A stretch of 64,000 nucleotides of DNA from Exilibacterium tricleocarpae (GTDB lineage: Bacteria; Pseudomonadota; Gammaproteobacteria; Pseudomonadales; Cellvibrionaceae): NCBI RefSeq assembly GCF_007004655.1, contig NZ_ML660096.1, positions 96,059-160,058 of the forward strand, read 5' to 3'. Positions within the stretch are counted from its first letter, which is position 1. Every line of letters starts with the position of its first letter. Below, one piece after another: positions 33,805 through 43,632 of this stretch. The notes beneath the pieces are model-generated. The model was not told the DNA's origin. It saw only the letters and a list, made by a program, of their open reading frames with translations, and did no database searches. The position numbers and the translations under genes were made by a program.

Positions 33805-34458
33805 ATGAGTGACGTTAACTGGACCATGAACGAGCGCACCATCGTGCGAAAAACCAACCGCGAAGGTGTGCAGGAAACCTTCGTTTCACCTCATCTGACG
33901 AAGGTAAAGCAAGGTGAAAGGATGCAGTTTGATGCGCATATCAACGTCGAATCACTACCCCAGGGCCAGCACCTGAAGAAGGCCACGATTTTCTCCAACG
34001 TGCCAAACGGCGGCACCTGGGAACTGATCAGCGACGAGGGCACCGCTGTGGGCGGCAGGGGCACGGCGCCATCGCCGCTGATGTACTTCGCCGCCGGTAT
34101 CGGTCTCTGTCTGATGTCCCACGTCGAAATGCTGGCGCAGAAACTGGACCTCAAGATCGATAGCGTCAGATTGGAGCAGAAAACCAGTTTCACCACCACG
34201 CTCGATCTGGGCGGCATTCACCCCAAGCATGTATTCGGCAAGGGAGAATACTCGGAGATGCACCTGATTATGGAAAGCAGCGAGAAGCCGGAAAAACTCA
34301 AGCTGTTTGCCAGTTGGTGTCAACAGGCCTGTATGGCGCTGCAAACAGTCTCGGCCAATACGCCGGCACCGACAGCGCTGTATCTCAACAATCGACGCAT
34401 TGATATCGAAGGCAACCCGGCGCGCCCGGAGCCACAAGAGCGCTACCTATCAGCTTGA
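33805..34458 (+). CDS. OsmC-family protein
   Basis: 217 residues. The core GGRGTAPSPLMYFAAGIGLCLMSHVEMLAQKLD with C102, and WCQQACMAL with C172 and C176, fits the OsmC/Ohr fold, in which two cysteines reduce hydroperoxides; members with an extended N-terminus like this one are less well characterised. Here the second-site pair is WC...C rather than a lone cysteine. GGAG precedes the ATG. First gene of an operon with an RND adaptor and pump, under a CecR-like regulator. Confidence 0.8.
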   Translation: MSDVNWTMNERTIVRKTNREGVQETFVSPHLTKVKQGERMQFDAHINVESLPQGQHLKKATIFSNVPNGGTWELISDEGTAVGGRGTAPSPLMYFAAGIGLCLMSHVEMLAQKLDLKIDSVRLEQKTSFTTTLDLGGIHPKHVFGKGEYSEMHLIMESSEKPEKLKLFASWCQQACMALQTVSANTPAPTALYLNNRRIDIEGNPARPEPQERYLSA

Positions 34459-34555
34459 GAACAACCCGGTACTTTTGCAACTGTCGTCGTTACACAGACC
34501 GTGTGACAAGCCGCTGCCGTGGAGTATCCACCTAACTTTCGCAGGAGACGAAACC

Positions 34556-35665
34556 ATGCTTCGACTATTGAGCACCATCGTAATACTGGGTGCAGCGGCT
34601 GCGCTGGCAGGCTGCTCGGGCAGCAACCAAGACGATGCAGCAGCGCCGTTGCGTCCGGTGACGGCAATGAGAATTGCCGAGCACCCCGACACCGGCGTCC
34701 GCCGCTTTCCCGGGACCCTGCGCGCCCGCGATCGCAGTGAACTCAGTTTCGATGTGGCGGGTACCGTTACGAAACTTCATGTCGATATCGGCGATAGCTT
34801 TAACAAAGGCGATATCCTCGCGCAACTGGACGATCAGTTGATCCGACTCGACCTGTCGCGCAGTGAGGCAGACTTGATTGAAGCGAGAGCGACCCTGGCG
34901 GAGGCGGAATTGGACCACACCCGCCGCGCCCGCTTGGTTGACACCGGGGCCATTGCCAGGGCCGAGTTCGACGCCGCTGCCGCCCAACTCAACCGCACCC
35001 GCGCCCGGGTCGAGTCACTGCTTGCCAGGGTCGATTCGGCCCGGCGGCGACTCAGAGACACCCGTGTCGTCGCGCCCTATAACGGCGAGGTGGCGGCGCG
35101 TCATATTGAACCGGCGCAGACCATCCAGGTCGGCCTCCCCGTGCTCAGCGTGGTGGGTTCCGGCAGCGGTATGGAAGCGGCCTTTTACCTGCCGGAACGC
35201 CTGCGGCCATCCTTTGCGATCGGCACCCCGGTCAGCATACATATCAAGTCAACCGGCGAGAAACTGCCGGGTACAATCACCCAGATAAGCACCAGCGTGA
35301 ATGGCGCCGGCCTCTACCCGGTGACAGCAGCGGTGGAGGCAGCGGCACGGACCTTTCTCTCTCCGGGGATGGCTGTGGATATCGCCGCAAAGCGCGACGG
35401 CTCGCGTGAAGTGATCATTCCTCACACCGCGATTCTCGCCGCCGGTTCGCAGACAGCCAATGCGGTTTACCGGATCGATCCCGTTACCGAGAAACTTCTT
35501 TTAACACCGGTGCGGGTGGAGCGACTGTCGCGCAGCGGCGCCGTTATCAGCACGGGACTCGACATGGGCGATATTATCGTTACACGGGGAGTGGATTTTC
35601 TCGACCACGGCCAGGCGGTATACCCGACCGGGCTCAAAACCGGTGTAGTCCGCTTTAACCCCTAG
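34556..35665 (+). CDS. RND efflux periplasmic adaptor lipoprotein
   Basis: 369 residues from ATG 34556, chosen because AGGAG lies 8 bases upstream and a lipobox (ALAGC) follows at residue 20; the open frame extends further upstream inside the OsmC gene. The order lipoyl half, alpha-hairpin (about 90-150, ARATLAEAELDHTRRARL), lipoyl half (VVAPYNGEVAARHIEPAQT) and beta-barrel is that of the AcrA/MexA membrane fusion family. It links the inner membrane pump encoded 14 bases downstream to an outer membrane channel not encoded here. Confidence 0.9.
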   Translation: MLRLLSTIVILGAAAALAGCSGSNQDDAAAPLRPVTAMRIAEHPDTGVRRFPGTLRARDRSELSFDVAGTVTKLHVDIGDSFNKGDILAQLDDQLIRLDLSRSEADLIEARATLAEAELDHTRRARLVDTGAIARAEFDAAAAQLNRTRARVESLLARVDSARRRLRDTRVVAPYNGEVAARHIEPAQTIQVGLPVLSVVGSGSGMEAAFYLPERLRPSFAIGTPVSIHIKSTGEKLPGTITQISTSVNGAGLYPVTAAVEAAARTFLSPGMAVDIAAKRDGSREVIIPHTAILAAGSQTANAVYRIDPVTEKLLLTPVRVERLSRSGAVISTGLDMGDIIVTRGVDFLDHGQAVYPTGLKTGVVRFNP

Positions 35666-35679
35666 GCTCGAGATTCAGT

Positions 35680-38600
35680 ATGAACCTTTCCGAGTACGCG
35701 TTCAGCTATCGCCCGGTTGTGATACTGGTTGCCGTGGCCGCCATGATCTATGGCGTGGCCAGCTTTTTTTCCCTGCCGGCACGGGAGGACCCGGAAATCA
35801 AGATCCGCGAGGCGATGATCACCACGGCATTCGCTGATATGCCCGCCGAGCGCGTTGAGCGATTGATTACCAAACCTCTTGAAGAGGCCGTTATCACACT
35901 CCCGGAACTCGACGAGGTGCGCTCGACATCCATCGATGGCCTCTCCATCATTCACGCCAAAGTCGAAGACCAGTACCACGATCTCGACCAGGTCTGGGAC
36001 GAACTCGCCGAGGCGGTTGAGGCCGCCCGGGTCAAGTTACCGGCCGGCACCAGCACGCCTGTCGTCAACGACGACTTCGGCGATGTCGCGGTCATCACGC
36101 TGGCCCTTTGGGGCAGCGACTATGGGATGCACGAACTGTTCGACCTCGCCCAACACGCCCGCGACCAGCTTATTACCGTACCGGGCACACGTCGGATCGA
36201 GATTCTCGGCGCTCGCGAAGAAAGGGTTTATCTGGAGTTTGAAAATGCCGTGCTGGCCGAGTTGGATATTCCTCCCGACACCCTCTATGCCACACTGCGC
36301 AACCAGAATATTGTCAACCCCAACGGCCTCGCCGATCTTGGCGAGCGCGCAGTCTTAATCGGCGTATCTGGTGAATTTAAACGTATCGATGATATCGAGA
36401 GCGTACTGATCCGTACCCCGAATGAGGGTTCTTTGTTGCAGTTACGGGATATCGCCACGGTGACCCGGGGCTATGCCGAGCCCTATCAAACGGGAGCATT
36501 TTTTAATGGCGAACCCGCTATTGTCCTGGCTGTCAGCATGCAGCCGGAGGAAAGCGTGCTCAACTATTCCGAGCGTGCCCTCAACACCATTAACGACCTG
36601 CAGGCGACACTCCCCGCCGGCGCAAACTTGGATATCATTACCTATCAGGCCGACCAGGTTGCCAACGCTGTCTACGGTGTCTCTGTCAGCGTACTGCAAA
36701 CACTCGCCATAGTACTGGGGGTAGTGATCCTGTTTCTCGGTCTGCGCACCGGACTGGTGGTCGGTTCGATCGTACCCGGCGTTATGCTGGCGACGCTGGC
36801 GGTGATGGGTATTTTCGATATGCAACTCGAGCGCATGAGCCTGGCAACCCTGGTTATCGCCTTGGGCCTGCTGGTGGACAACGGTATTGTGGTGGCCGAG
36901 GACTTTAAGCACCGACTGCAACAGCACGGCAACCGCGACCGGGCGCTGCGTGAAACCGGAGGCGAACTCGCTCTGCCCCTGCTGTCATCGTCGCTCACCA
37001 CTGTGCTGGTATTTCTGCCGCTGATGCTTGCCCAACATCCTGCGGGCGAATACACACGCAATATATCACTGTTAATATTGATCTCCCTGACGATCTCCTG
37101 GGTTCTCGCCATGACAGTGACACCGACGCTGTGTCACAAGTTTATTAAAATACCGGAGCAGGCCATCAATCGAAAACCACGGTGGCAACTGTTTGCTGCG
37201 GTTGAATTGGTCTATGAAAAACTGCTGCGCCGTGTGCTGTCTGTACGTATTGCATTTATTGCGGTCGTGGTGGTGCTGTTTTTTCTGTCTATCGCCGCCA
37301 TGAGTACAGTTCCCAAGCGCTTTTTCCCGAGCAGCGACCGGTCACAGATTCTGATCGAGGTGAATCTACCGGCGGGTGTGACCACCCAGGCTACCGAAGC
37401 GCAGATAGCGCGCATAACCGATATTATCGACGACCGGGCCCGTTACCCCGAACTCGACAATGTCATCGCCTATGTCGGCTTCGGCGGGCCGCGCTTCGTG
37501 CTGTCATTGACCCCACTTGATCCGGCGCCCAATATAGGTTTTATGGTCGTCAACGCCACTGACAAAGAGGCTGCCGAAGCGGCGATCCCCAGGCTTCGGG
37601 AGGACTTGCGCAGTGAGGTATCAGAGGCCGAGGTGCGCGTGTCGGGTATGTTTTTGGGCCCGTCCGATCCCAATGTCATACAGATTCAGGTAAAAGGCCC
37701 GGACGCTGACTACGTCTACACACAGTCAAAACAACTGGAAAAGATTCTCGCCGATATTCCCGGCACTATGCAGCTATGGTCCGACTGGTTTAACCGCTCG
37801 ACCCGCCTCAATATCGACGTGGACCAGGCACTGGCGCGCAATGCCGGCGTCAGCACCCGTGGGGTAGCCGACACTATAGCGGGATATTTTTCCGGACGCG
37901 CGGTGGCGGAGTATCGCGACGGCGATGAAGTCTTCCCGATCGTGGCGCGCGCGGTGGCGGCGGAGCGGGAAAATCTCGATCGCCTCGAAACACTTGCGGT
38001 CCACCTGCCCGGCAGCGCCGCAAGCGTGCCCCTGGCACAGGTCGCCACCATAGAAACCGTCAGCGGCTTTCCGCGAATTCAGCGCGAGGACCTCACTCGC
38101 ACGGTGACAGTGGAAGCACGCAATATGCGTGTGTCGCCGGAAGATATGGCGCCCGAGGTAGCCAAGCAGCTCGCCGCACTGAACGCTTCCCTGGCGCCCG
38201 GGCATGTCGCCGAGTTTGACGGTATTATTGAGGACTCCGCCGCCGGCAAGGCGGCGCTCAGTGCTAATTTTCCACTCGCCCTGGGCCTGGTCGCCATTTT
38301 ACTGGTGGCCCAGTTTAACAGCTACCTGCGCCCGTTGATCATTCTACTGACCATCCCTCTGATTCTGATCGGCGCTGTGCTCGGTCTGAAACTGATGCAG
38401 GCGGACTTCGGCTTCATCGTTATCCTCGGCCTGCTGGCCCTGGCGGGCATTATTGTCAATAACGCCATCGTGCTGATCGATCGTATCGATATCGAGCGCA
38501 GTCGCGGCAAGGGGGCGGACCTCGACGCCGTGATCGCCGCCTGTGTCAGGCGCCTGCGACCGATTTTGATGGCCACCATTACCACGATTGTCGGCCTGTT

Positions 38601-38772
38601 GCCGCTTATCATCGGTGAGGATGTACTGTTTTTCGGGATGGCCAGCGCCATCGCCTTTGGTCTCGCAGTCGGGACGGTATTGACCCTCGGTGTCGTGCCG
38701 GTGCTCTACTGTTTTTTCTTCGGCATCAAAACGCCGGTGACACCGCCTACAAATCAGCCCCATAGCGCTTGA
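35680..38772 (+). CDS. RND efflux pump, inner membrane permease (AcrB/HAE1 type)
   Basis: 1030 residues with the twelve-helix, two large periplasmic loop layout of tripartite efflux pumps. Helix 4 reads LATLVIALGLLVDNGIVVAEDF, with the two-acid proton relay region (DNGIVV.ED), and the repeat in the second half reads LALAGIIVNNAIVLIDRIDIE. Lacks the long insertions of heavy-metal pumps (no MMM cluster), so drugs, detergents or lipophilic compounds are more likely cargo. Its stop lies inside the convergent SGNH-like gene (26-base 3' overlap). Confidence 0.92.
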   Translation: MNLSEYAFSYRPVVILVAVAAMIYGVASFFSLPAREDPEIKIREAMITTAFADMPAERVERLITKPLEEAVITLPELDEVRSTSIDGLSIIHAKVEDQYHDLDQVWDELAEAVEAARVKLPAGTSTPVVNDDFGDVAVITLALWGSDYGMHELFDLAQHARDQLITVPGTRRIEILGAREERVYLEFENAVLAELDIPPDTLYATLRNQNIVNPNGLADLGERAVLIGVSGEFKRIDDIESVLIRTPNEGSLLQLRDIATVTRGYAEPYQTGAFFNGEPAIVLAVSMQPEESVLNYSERALNTINDLQATLPAGANLDIITYQADQVANAVYGVSVSVLQTLAIVLGVVILFLGLRTGLVVGSIVPGVMLATLAVMGIFDMQLERMSLATLVIALGLLVDNGIVVAEDFKHRLQQHGNRDRALRETGGELALPLLSSSLTTVLVFLPLMLAQHPAGEYTRNISLLILISLTISWVLAMTVTPTLCHKFIKIPEQAINRKPRWQLFAAVELVYEKLLRRVLSVRIAFIAVVVVLFFLSIAAMSTVPKRFFPSSDRSQILIEVNLPAGVTTQATEAQIARITDIIDDRARYPELDNVIAYVGFGGPRFVLSLTPLDPAPNIGFMVVNATDKEAAEAAIPRLREDLRSEVSEAEVRVSGMFLGPSDPNVIQIQVKGPDADYVYTQSKQLEKILADIPGTMQLWSDWFNRSTRLNIDVDQALARNAGVSTRGVADTIAGYFSGRAVAEYRDGDEVFPIVARAVAAERENLDRLETLAVHLPGSAASVPLAQVATIETVSGFPRIQREDLTRTVTVEARNMRVSPEDMAPEVAKQLAALNASLAPGHVAEFDGIIEDSAAGKAALSANFPLALGLVAILLVAQFNSYLRPLIILLTIPLILIGAVLGLKLMQADFGFIVILGLLALAGIIVNNAIVLIDRIDIERSRGKGADLDAVIAACVRRLRPILMATITTIVGLLPLIIGEDVLFFGMASAIAFGLAVGTVLTLGVVPVLYCFFFGIKTPVTPPTNQPHSA

Positions 38773-39937
38773 TCAGGTAATCAGTGTATACAACTCCGCC
38801 GTGGTATCGCGAAAGATGGGTGGCATCGCGGAACATATCCGGCGTAATATCAGCCAGCGCCTGATGATCGCTTACCGCGAGACCGGTAGCCCGCTCGATG
38901 CTTTGTACAGCATCGGCCAACCTGTCCCGCGCAGCATCGGAATAGTGAATCCAGCGCGTATTGCGTGGTAACAGCACAATTTCAACCTTATCTGAAAACT
39001 GTTTGAAATTCTCGACAACACCAATAAAACTCTCGATCAGTGCCGGCTCAAAGTGCAACTGTTGGATATCAGCCGAGAGGATACGCCCTAAACGGTAGTT
39101 TTGCATTGTGATGTCGTTCTGGAAAGTGGCATAGTACTGATGAAAAATGCTGACCGTGGCGGCGGATCTTTCTGCGGGTATTGTGCCGCCGCCCTGCCAG
39201 CCGTAATGCCAGCGCTCTCCACGGTAGTCCGGATAATCCTGTTTAAACAGTTCATCAAGCTTTTCATCCAGGCCCCGGCGTTTCTCAAGCAGCGCTGTCG
39301 GCTCTGCCGGGAGCATACTGCGATCCGGGGGAAAGAGTTTACCGCCAAAGTGACTGGTCAACATCTCTGCGGAAACGGCGTTGCGGAGGTACTTGATAGT
39401 AAACAACAAGGCTCCCCTGGCAGGGTCTCGCCTGGCTATCTGCCACAGTTCCCTGTCAGTGGCCAACATCACCAGAAAAGAGTCGACTACCGGCGCAGCT
39501 CGGTTCCAGCGGACACGGGTGGCTTGAAAAGGGTTGAATTCAATAATCGCCAGTTTTAGTGTTCTGCCCTCCTGGTGAAAAACCTCGCGGATACGGCGGG
39601 AAAAGTAGTCTTGAAAAAACGGATTAAGCCCACCAAACCCAAAGTTAAAAGACTTGATATTCTTGCCCTGACTATTGAGTTCACGGTCAAATTGGCGCGG
39701 TGAAAAACCGGCCCGCACCATTGAGGAGCCAAAAAACATCACCAGTTCCTGCTCCTCACTGAGTATTCTCGGCAGCGCCGCACGCGCCTCGCTGACACGC
39801 CCCATAGTATTGGCCGCTGTTACGCCGCTGGCATCGGCAATCCAGTTGACGACACCCCCAGCAAGCCCCATGCCCAGGGTAATAACGAATGCTATTTTTG
39901 CGTAACGTTTTCTAGAACTGGAAGTAGATAAACTCAT
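38747..39937 (-). CDS. SGNH-like partner of an MBOAT acyltransferase
   Basis: 396 residues with one N-terminal membrane helix (about 10-30) and an exported domain. FFGSSMVRAGFSP gives a Ser-containing block I and DATHLSRYHGGVVYTDYL a D..H-like block V, as in SGNH/AlgX-type esterase or transferase domains that receive acyl groups from an MBOAT protein. The start overlaps the end of the MBOAT gene by 26 bases with GGAG 9 bases upstream, showing coupling. Likely completes transfer of an acyl group to an extracellular glycan; the glycan is unknown. Confidence 0.75.
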   Translation of the reverse strand: MSLSTSSSRKRYAKIAFVITLGMGLAGGVVNWIADASGVTAANTMGRVSEARAALPRILSEEQELVMFFGSSMVRAGFSPRQFDRELNSQGKNIKSFNFGFGGLNPFFQDYFSRRIREVFHQEGRTLKLAIIEFNPFQATRVRWNRAAPVVDSFLVMLATDRELWQIARRDPARGALLFTIKYLRNAVSAEMLTSHFGGKLFPPDRSMLPAEPTALLEKRRGLDEKLDELFKQDYPDYRGERWHYGWQGGGTIPAERSAATVSIFHQYYATFQNDITMQNYRLGRILSADIQQLHFEPALIESFIGVVENFKQFSDKVEIVLLPRNTRWIHYSDAARDRLADAVQSIERATGLAVSDHQALADITPDMFRDATHLSRYHGGVVYTDYLIKRYGADL

Positions 39938-41324
39938 TGCTCGGTTCTCCTATAAACAGACAGAGCGCTTGCCCCAATACCATCAATGGCCAGAATAGGC
40001 AGGGTAGATTTTCCAGCTTTTTTGCGTCTCTCAACACATAAAGGTCCATAAGGTGGATCAGCAGAATACTGACAGCGACCATCCAGAAAACGGTTGTCGC
40101 TGCAGGCGCCGATGCCACATCGGCAACGGGAAAATGCATATCCGCCAACATGGAAACAGCTGTGCTCATATCCGCAGCCCTGAAAAATACCCATCCGATC
40201 AACACCAGGTAAAAGGTAACCCCCCACTTGAGCAAACGAATAAAAACACTCTTCGATCGGTTCAAAGCCTCACTGATCGCCAGGCCGCTCAAACAGTGTG
40301 TTGCAGTGATAATGGCGCCATGAAATGCACCCCACGCCACAAACGTCCAGGCCGCACCGTGCCAGAGACCGCCAAGCAACAGGGTAATAAATATATTTCG
40401 AGTGCGGTTGCCGTGTCGGTTACCTCCGAGAGACACGTACAAATAATCCCTCAACCAGCTCGACAGTGAAATATGCCAGCGGCGCCAGAAGTCCACCGGC
40501 GACAGTGCAAAGTACGGCACCCTGAAATTCAGGGGAATCTGAAAGCCCAGCAGCAATGCAATTCCGATTGCCATATCGGTATAGCCGGAAAAATCCCCGT
40601 AAATCTGCCCGGCAAACGCCAGGACACCGGTCCACAACTCCAGGGTGCTGACGGCCCCTTCAGCATCGAAAGCCCTCTGCGCCGGGATCGCCATCAAATC
40701 AGCGCTGGTTTTCTTGATCAGACCAACGGTGATCAGCAAAAAACCGTGCTTGGCGGACTCCCAGCTTGGCAGCGCAATACTGTGCATCTGCGGCAGTATT
40801 TGCCGCGCTCGCAAAATCGGACCGGCAACCAACTGCGGGAAAAAAGACAGCGCCGCCACAAATTCCACCAGGCCCTTGCGCGGCGCCATATCGCCGCGAT
40901 AAACATCGATGGTATAACTCAGGCTCTGGAACGTATAGAAGGAGATGCCTACCGGCAATACCCAGGATAAGACGGGTAGTGAGGCCTGGTAGCCAAACAA
41001 TTGCAAAAAGTCTGCCACCGATAACAACACAAAGTCGGCGTATTTAAATAAGCCGAGAAGCCCCAGATTGACAACCAGGGAGAGCGTGACCCATAACTGT
41101 TTGATACGCCGGTTGGGGGTAGCGGCTATCGCCTGGGCGATAAAGTAATCGGCCACACCGCTGGCGACTAAAAGCGGAATAAACCGGTAGTTCCAGGCGC
41201 CGTAGAAAACCAGACTGCCAACCAAAATCAAATAGACTCTCGGCTTCTGTCGTAAAAAGAAAAAGCCGTAAAATAAGAAAAAGACACAAAAAAACATAAA
41301 GAATAGCGGTGTGTTAAATATCAC
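39912..41324 (-). CDS. MBOAT-family O-acyltransferase, AlgI-like
   Basis: 470 residues from GTG 41324 (MIFNTPLFF), preferred over a TTG three codons earlier since GGAGG lies 9 bases upstream and family members start this way. About eleven membrane helices. The catalytic histidine is H322 in GGLWHGAAWTF with a second conserved H335 in WGAFHG, and VDFWRRWHISLSSWLRDY and GGNRHG are family hallmarks. It moves acetyl (or another acyl) groups across the membrane for O-acylation of an exported polysaccharide. No alginate genes are nearby. Confidence 0.9.
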   Translation of the reverse strand: MIFNTPLFFMFFCVFFLFYGFFFLRQKPRVYLILVGSLVFYGAWNYRFIPLLVASGVADYFIAQAIAATPNRRIKQLWVTLSLVVNLGLLGLFKYADFVLLSVADFLQLFGYQASLPVLSWVLPVGISFYTFQSLSYTIDVYRGDMAPRKGLVEFVAALSFFPQLVAGPILRARQILPQMHSIALPSWESAKHGFLLITVGLIKKTSADLMAIPAQRAFDAEGAVSTLELWTGVLAFAGQIYGDFSGYTDMAIGIALLLGFQIPLNFRVPYFALSPVDFWRRWHISLSSWLRDYLYVSLGGNRHGNRTRNIFITLLLGGLWHGAAWTFVAWGAFHGAIITATHCLSGLAISEALNRSKSVFIRLLKWGVTFYLVLIGWVFFRAADMSTAVSMLADMHFPVADVASAPAATTVFWMVAVSILLIHLMDLYVLRDAKKLENLPCLFWPLMVLGQALCLFIGEPSNEFIYFQF

Positions 41325-41473
41325 GACCTGCAACCTCCGCTAAAGTGTTGATGGCACCAGGAGACTTGTTTTCCATGGCAGTATTTCCTTTATTGCGGGC
41401 AAAGCGATCCCTGGCAGCTTGTCGCCGATGCAGGGGAGAAGCTGGCAGAAAGACTGGTTGTTGGGGTAGTGAC

Positions 41474-43042
41474 CTATTCGGTCGCGTTATGGGCTAGCAG
41501 AAAGCTTCTGATTTCCTCGGTTGACGCCATATTGAGCGGTGAACGGATTTCATCGTTGTCCCGATCTGCCGTCTCGACTTTTAAATTGACATCGGCACCG
41601 TTTTCAACCAGCCATCGGGTCATAGCCAGATGGCCGCGACGCGCTGCGTTGATCAGCGGTGTTTCGTCGTAGGGAACGACGGCGTCGATATCGGCGCCAT
41701 GGGCAAGCAGCACGTCGGCGATACCAGTACTGTCCATCATGGCTGCTGTAATCAGCGGGTTCCCGTCGCCGATAGCCGCCTGGTTAACATCCGCTCCCAA
41801 CCCGATCAACGCGCGCACCAGCGTCAGGTTTTTGCGCCTGACCGCCACAATCAAAGCGGTGCCTTCGCCGGCCATCGGTGTATTGATATCCAGGCCGTCA
41901 GCTATCATGCCTTGAATTGCCGTCAGATCATTGTCGGTTACCGCGCTAAGCAACTGCTCCTGTTGCGAACGAGACAGTCTTGGCGGCGCTTCGACAGCGG
42001 CGACATTTATTCTCGGTGCATATCCCTGCGCGGTGGTAATGGTGGTAACCGCCAATAGCAAACACGTGGCAACGACCAACACCGTTGCCGGTTTAGGGTG
42101 CAAATGACTGTCCAATACCTGCTCGACCCGTTGTTTAAGCGCCTTCTTGCGACTGAACAAACCCATCGCCAAACCATTGTCGCGCCGGGTTAACATCAGT
42201 TTCGCACAGTCGACCAGTGCTTGCGCATAGATCTTGCTGTCGGGCAACTGCCTGGCTGCGCGGATATCGCAGGCCAGTTCACGGTTAATATGAATCCGCC
42301 GGTCTAACCAGCGAGCCACCGGGCTCCACCAAAAAACAACGGCACTGAGTTCCTGCAACACACCAAACCAGAGATCCCGGCGTTTGATATGAGCCAGCTC
42401 ATGCAGTACTACCGGAATCAACTGTTGCTCACCGAGGTTGCGCAGTAGCGATGCGGGAATCACGATGGCCGGCCTCAGCAACCCGGTGGCCAGGGGCGTC
42501 GCGGTGCGGTTTGATATCAAAATAGGCACGTCGACAAGTCTGTGGACCGGGTGTTCGGCCGGCAGGAGATCGGCACCGCCGACGATATATTTAGTGCGTA
42601 AACAGGAACCCGCCAGTTGCAAGAGTCGCCAGATAGCGCCCAATGACCAGATGACGATACAGAGGTTCAACAGTGAATTCGTCTTAAAGATAAAATGGGG
42701 GGGAAGGTGCCATTCAGGCGTGGACCGGCCCAGCGGCCTTGATTGCACCGGCGCGCTTCCGCCGGCAGCCGCGCTGCCACCCGCTGTGACCGAAGAACCG
42801 GTTGCGGGTGCATCGCCCACCGCCGCATAAACGTTCGGCCGCTGTTCAGCCAATACATCTTTTGTAACCAGAGCGAGCGGGTAGAAAGTCGCGAGTATAA
42901 AAGCTGTCAACCATAACCAGCTTTGTAATTCGGCACTGGGTTTGCGGGCCCGGACAAACAAGGACAACAGCACCAACAACGCCGTGCCAATCAAAATATG
43001 ATGAATCGCAACCGTTGACCAGGCCATGAACAGAGTCTGCAT
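41474..43042 (-). CDS. BlaR1/M56-family membrane metalloprotease fused to ankyrin repeats
   Basis: 522 residues from ATG 43042. Membrane helices at about 5-25, 35-55 and 125-150 frame a M56 peptidase domain with the zinc site H214-E-L-A-H218 (VLHELAHIKRRDLW) and the distal ELACDIRA. In place of a penicillin-sensing domain the protein has a helix near 320-340 and then about four ankyrin repeats (375-510, e.g. GADVNQAAIGDGNPLITAAM, GADIDAVVPYDETPLINAAR). It overlaps a BlaI-type repressor operon: the repressor gene ends 4 bases before it. The ankyrin region lies after the last helix and probably faces the periplasm, sensing a protein ligand. Confidence 0.85.
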   Translation of the reverse strand: MQTLFMAWSTVAIHHILIGTALLVLLSLFVRARKPSAELQSWLWLTAFILATFYPLALVTKDVLAEQRPNVYAAVGDAPATGSSVTAGGSAAAGGSAPVQSRPLGRSTPEWHLPPHFIFKTNSLLNLCIVIWSLGAIWRLLQLAGSCLRTKYIVGGADLLPAEHPVHRLVDVPILISNRTATPLATGLLRPAIVIPASLLRNLGEQQLIPVVLHELAHIKRRDLWFGVLQELSAVVFWWSPVARWLDRRIHINRELACDIRAARQLPDSKIYAQALVDCAKLMLTRRDNGLAMGLFSRKKALKQRVEQVLDSHLHPKPATVLVVATCLLLAVTTITTAQGYAPRINVAAVEAPPRLSRSQQEQLLSAVTDNDLTAIQGMIADGLDINTPMAGEGTALIVAVRRKNLTLVRALIGLGADVNQAAIGDGNPLITAAMMDSTGIADVLLAHGADIDAVVPYDETPLINAARRGHLAMTRWLVENGADVNLKVETADRDNDEIRSPLNMASTEEIRSFLLAHNATE

Positions 43043-43046
43043 AACC

Positions 43047-43436
43047 CTACCCTCCCTTTTCGTCCGCTTGATCAATTTTCTTTTGCAACTCCGCCAAATC
43101 GTCAAAATCCAAATCGGTTTCCCGGAGCAAGTGCTGGGCAAGGACTTCCGGAGAGCCACCAAAAAAACGGTTTAGCAGCGTCTTTAACGCCCCTTTTTGC
43201 GCATCATTGCGCGTGATTTTCGGGTGATAGATAAACGCGCGACCCTCTTTGCGAAAACCGGCGTACTCTTTTTCCGCAAGGATCTTGCACATGGTCTGGA
43301 CCGTGGTGTAGGCCGTCTCTTTGTCCTGTGCCAGGGTATCGGTGATCTCTTTCACCGAAGCCTCTCCACGCTGCCACAGAATTTCCATGATCCGTTGCTC
43401 GCTATCGGTTAATTGTTCAGATTTTTTGCGCGCCAT
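43047..43436 (-). CDS. BlaI/MecI/CopY-family repressor
   Basis: 129 residues: a winged helix (about 8-75; LTDSEQRIMEILWQRGEASVKEITDTL, TTVQTMCKILAEKEYAG) and a C-terminal dimerisation helix. In BlaI the partner protease triggers cleavage after a signal; here the partner is the ankyrin-bearing M56 protein encoded 4 bases downstream. AGGTG precedes the ATG. Upstream palindromes AACTAATTAATTAGTT and ACTA-N6-TAGT are probable binding sites for autorepression. Confidence 0.9.
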   Translation of the reverse strand: MARKKSEQLTDSEQRIMEILWQRGEASVKEITDTLAQDKETAYTTVQTMCKILAEKEYAGFRKEGRAFIYHPKITRNDAQKGALKTLLNRFFGGSPEVLAQHLLRETDLDFDDLAELQKKIDQADEKGG

Positions 43437-43446
43437 GGGGACACCT

Positions 43447-43508
43447 ACTAATTCTTTAGTTTTGGATACTATAAGGCTTGGAAATAAAATGCAACTAATT
43501 AATTAGTT
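43447..43508. promoter_or_regulatory. Probable BlaI operators and promoter
   Basis: A perfect palindrome AACTAATTAATTAGTT (43493-43508) and a second dyad ACTA-ATTCTT-TAGT (43447-43460) flank a minus-strand -10 candidate TATAGT. The shared half-site ACTA/TAGT is close to BlaI-family operators (TACA/TGTA type) but not identical. Confidence 0.6.
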
Positions 43509-43632
43509 TTTACAGATGAAGCAGACGAGAGGCTTGAACAAATGTGTGAGCGCGCCGGTATGAACTTGGATATAACCAGCTAAGAATTTGATTCAACTAT
43601 AGTTTTTATATAACACGATCCACACCCGAGCG

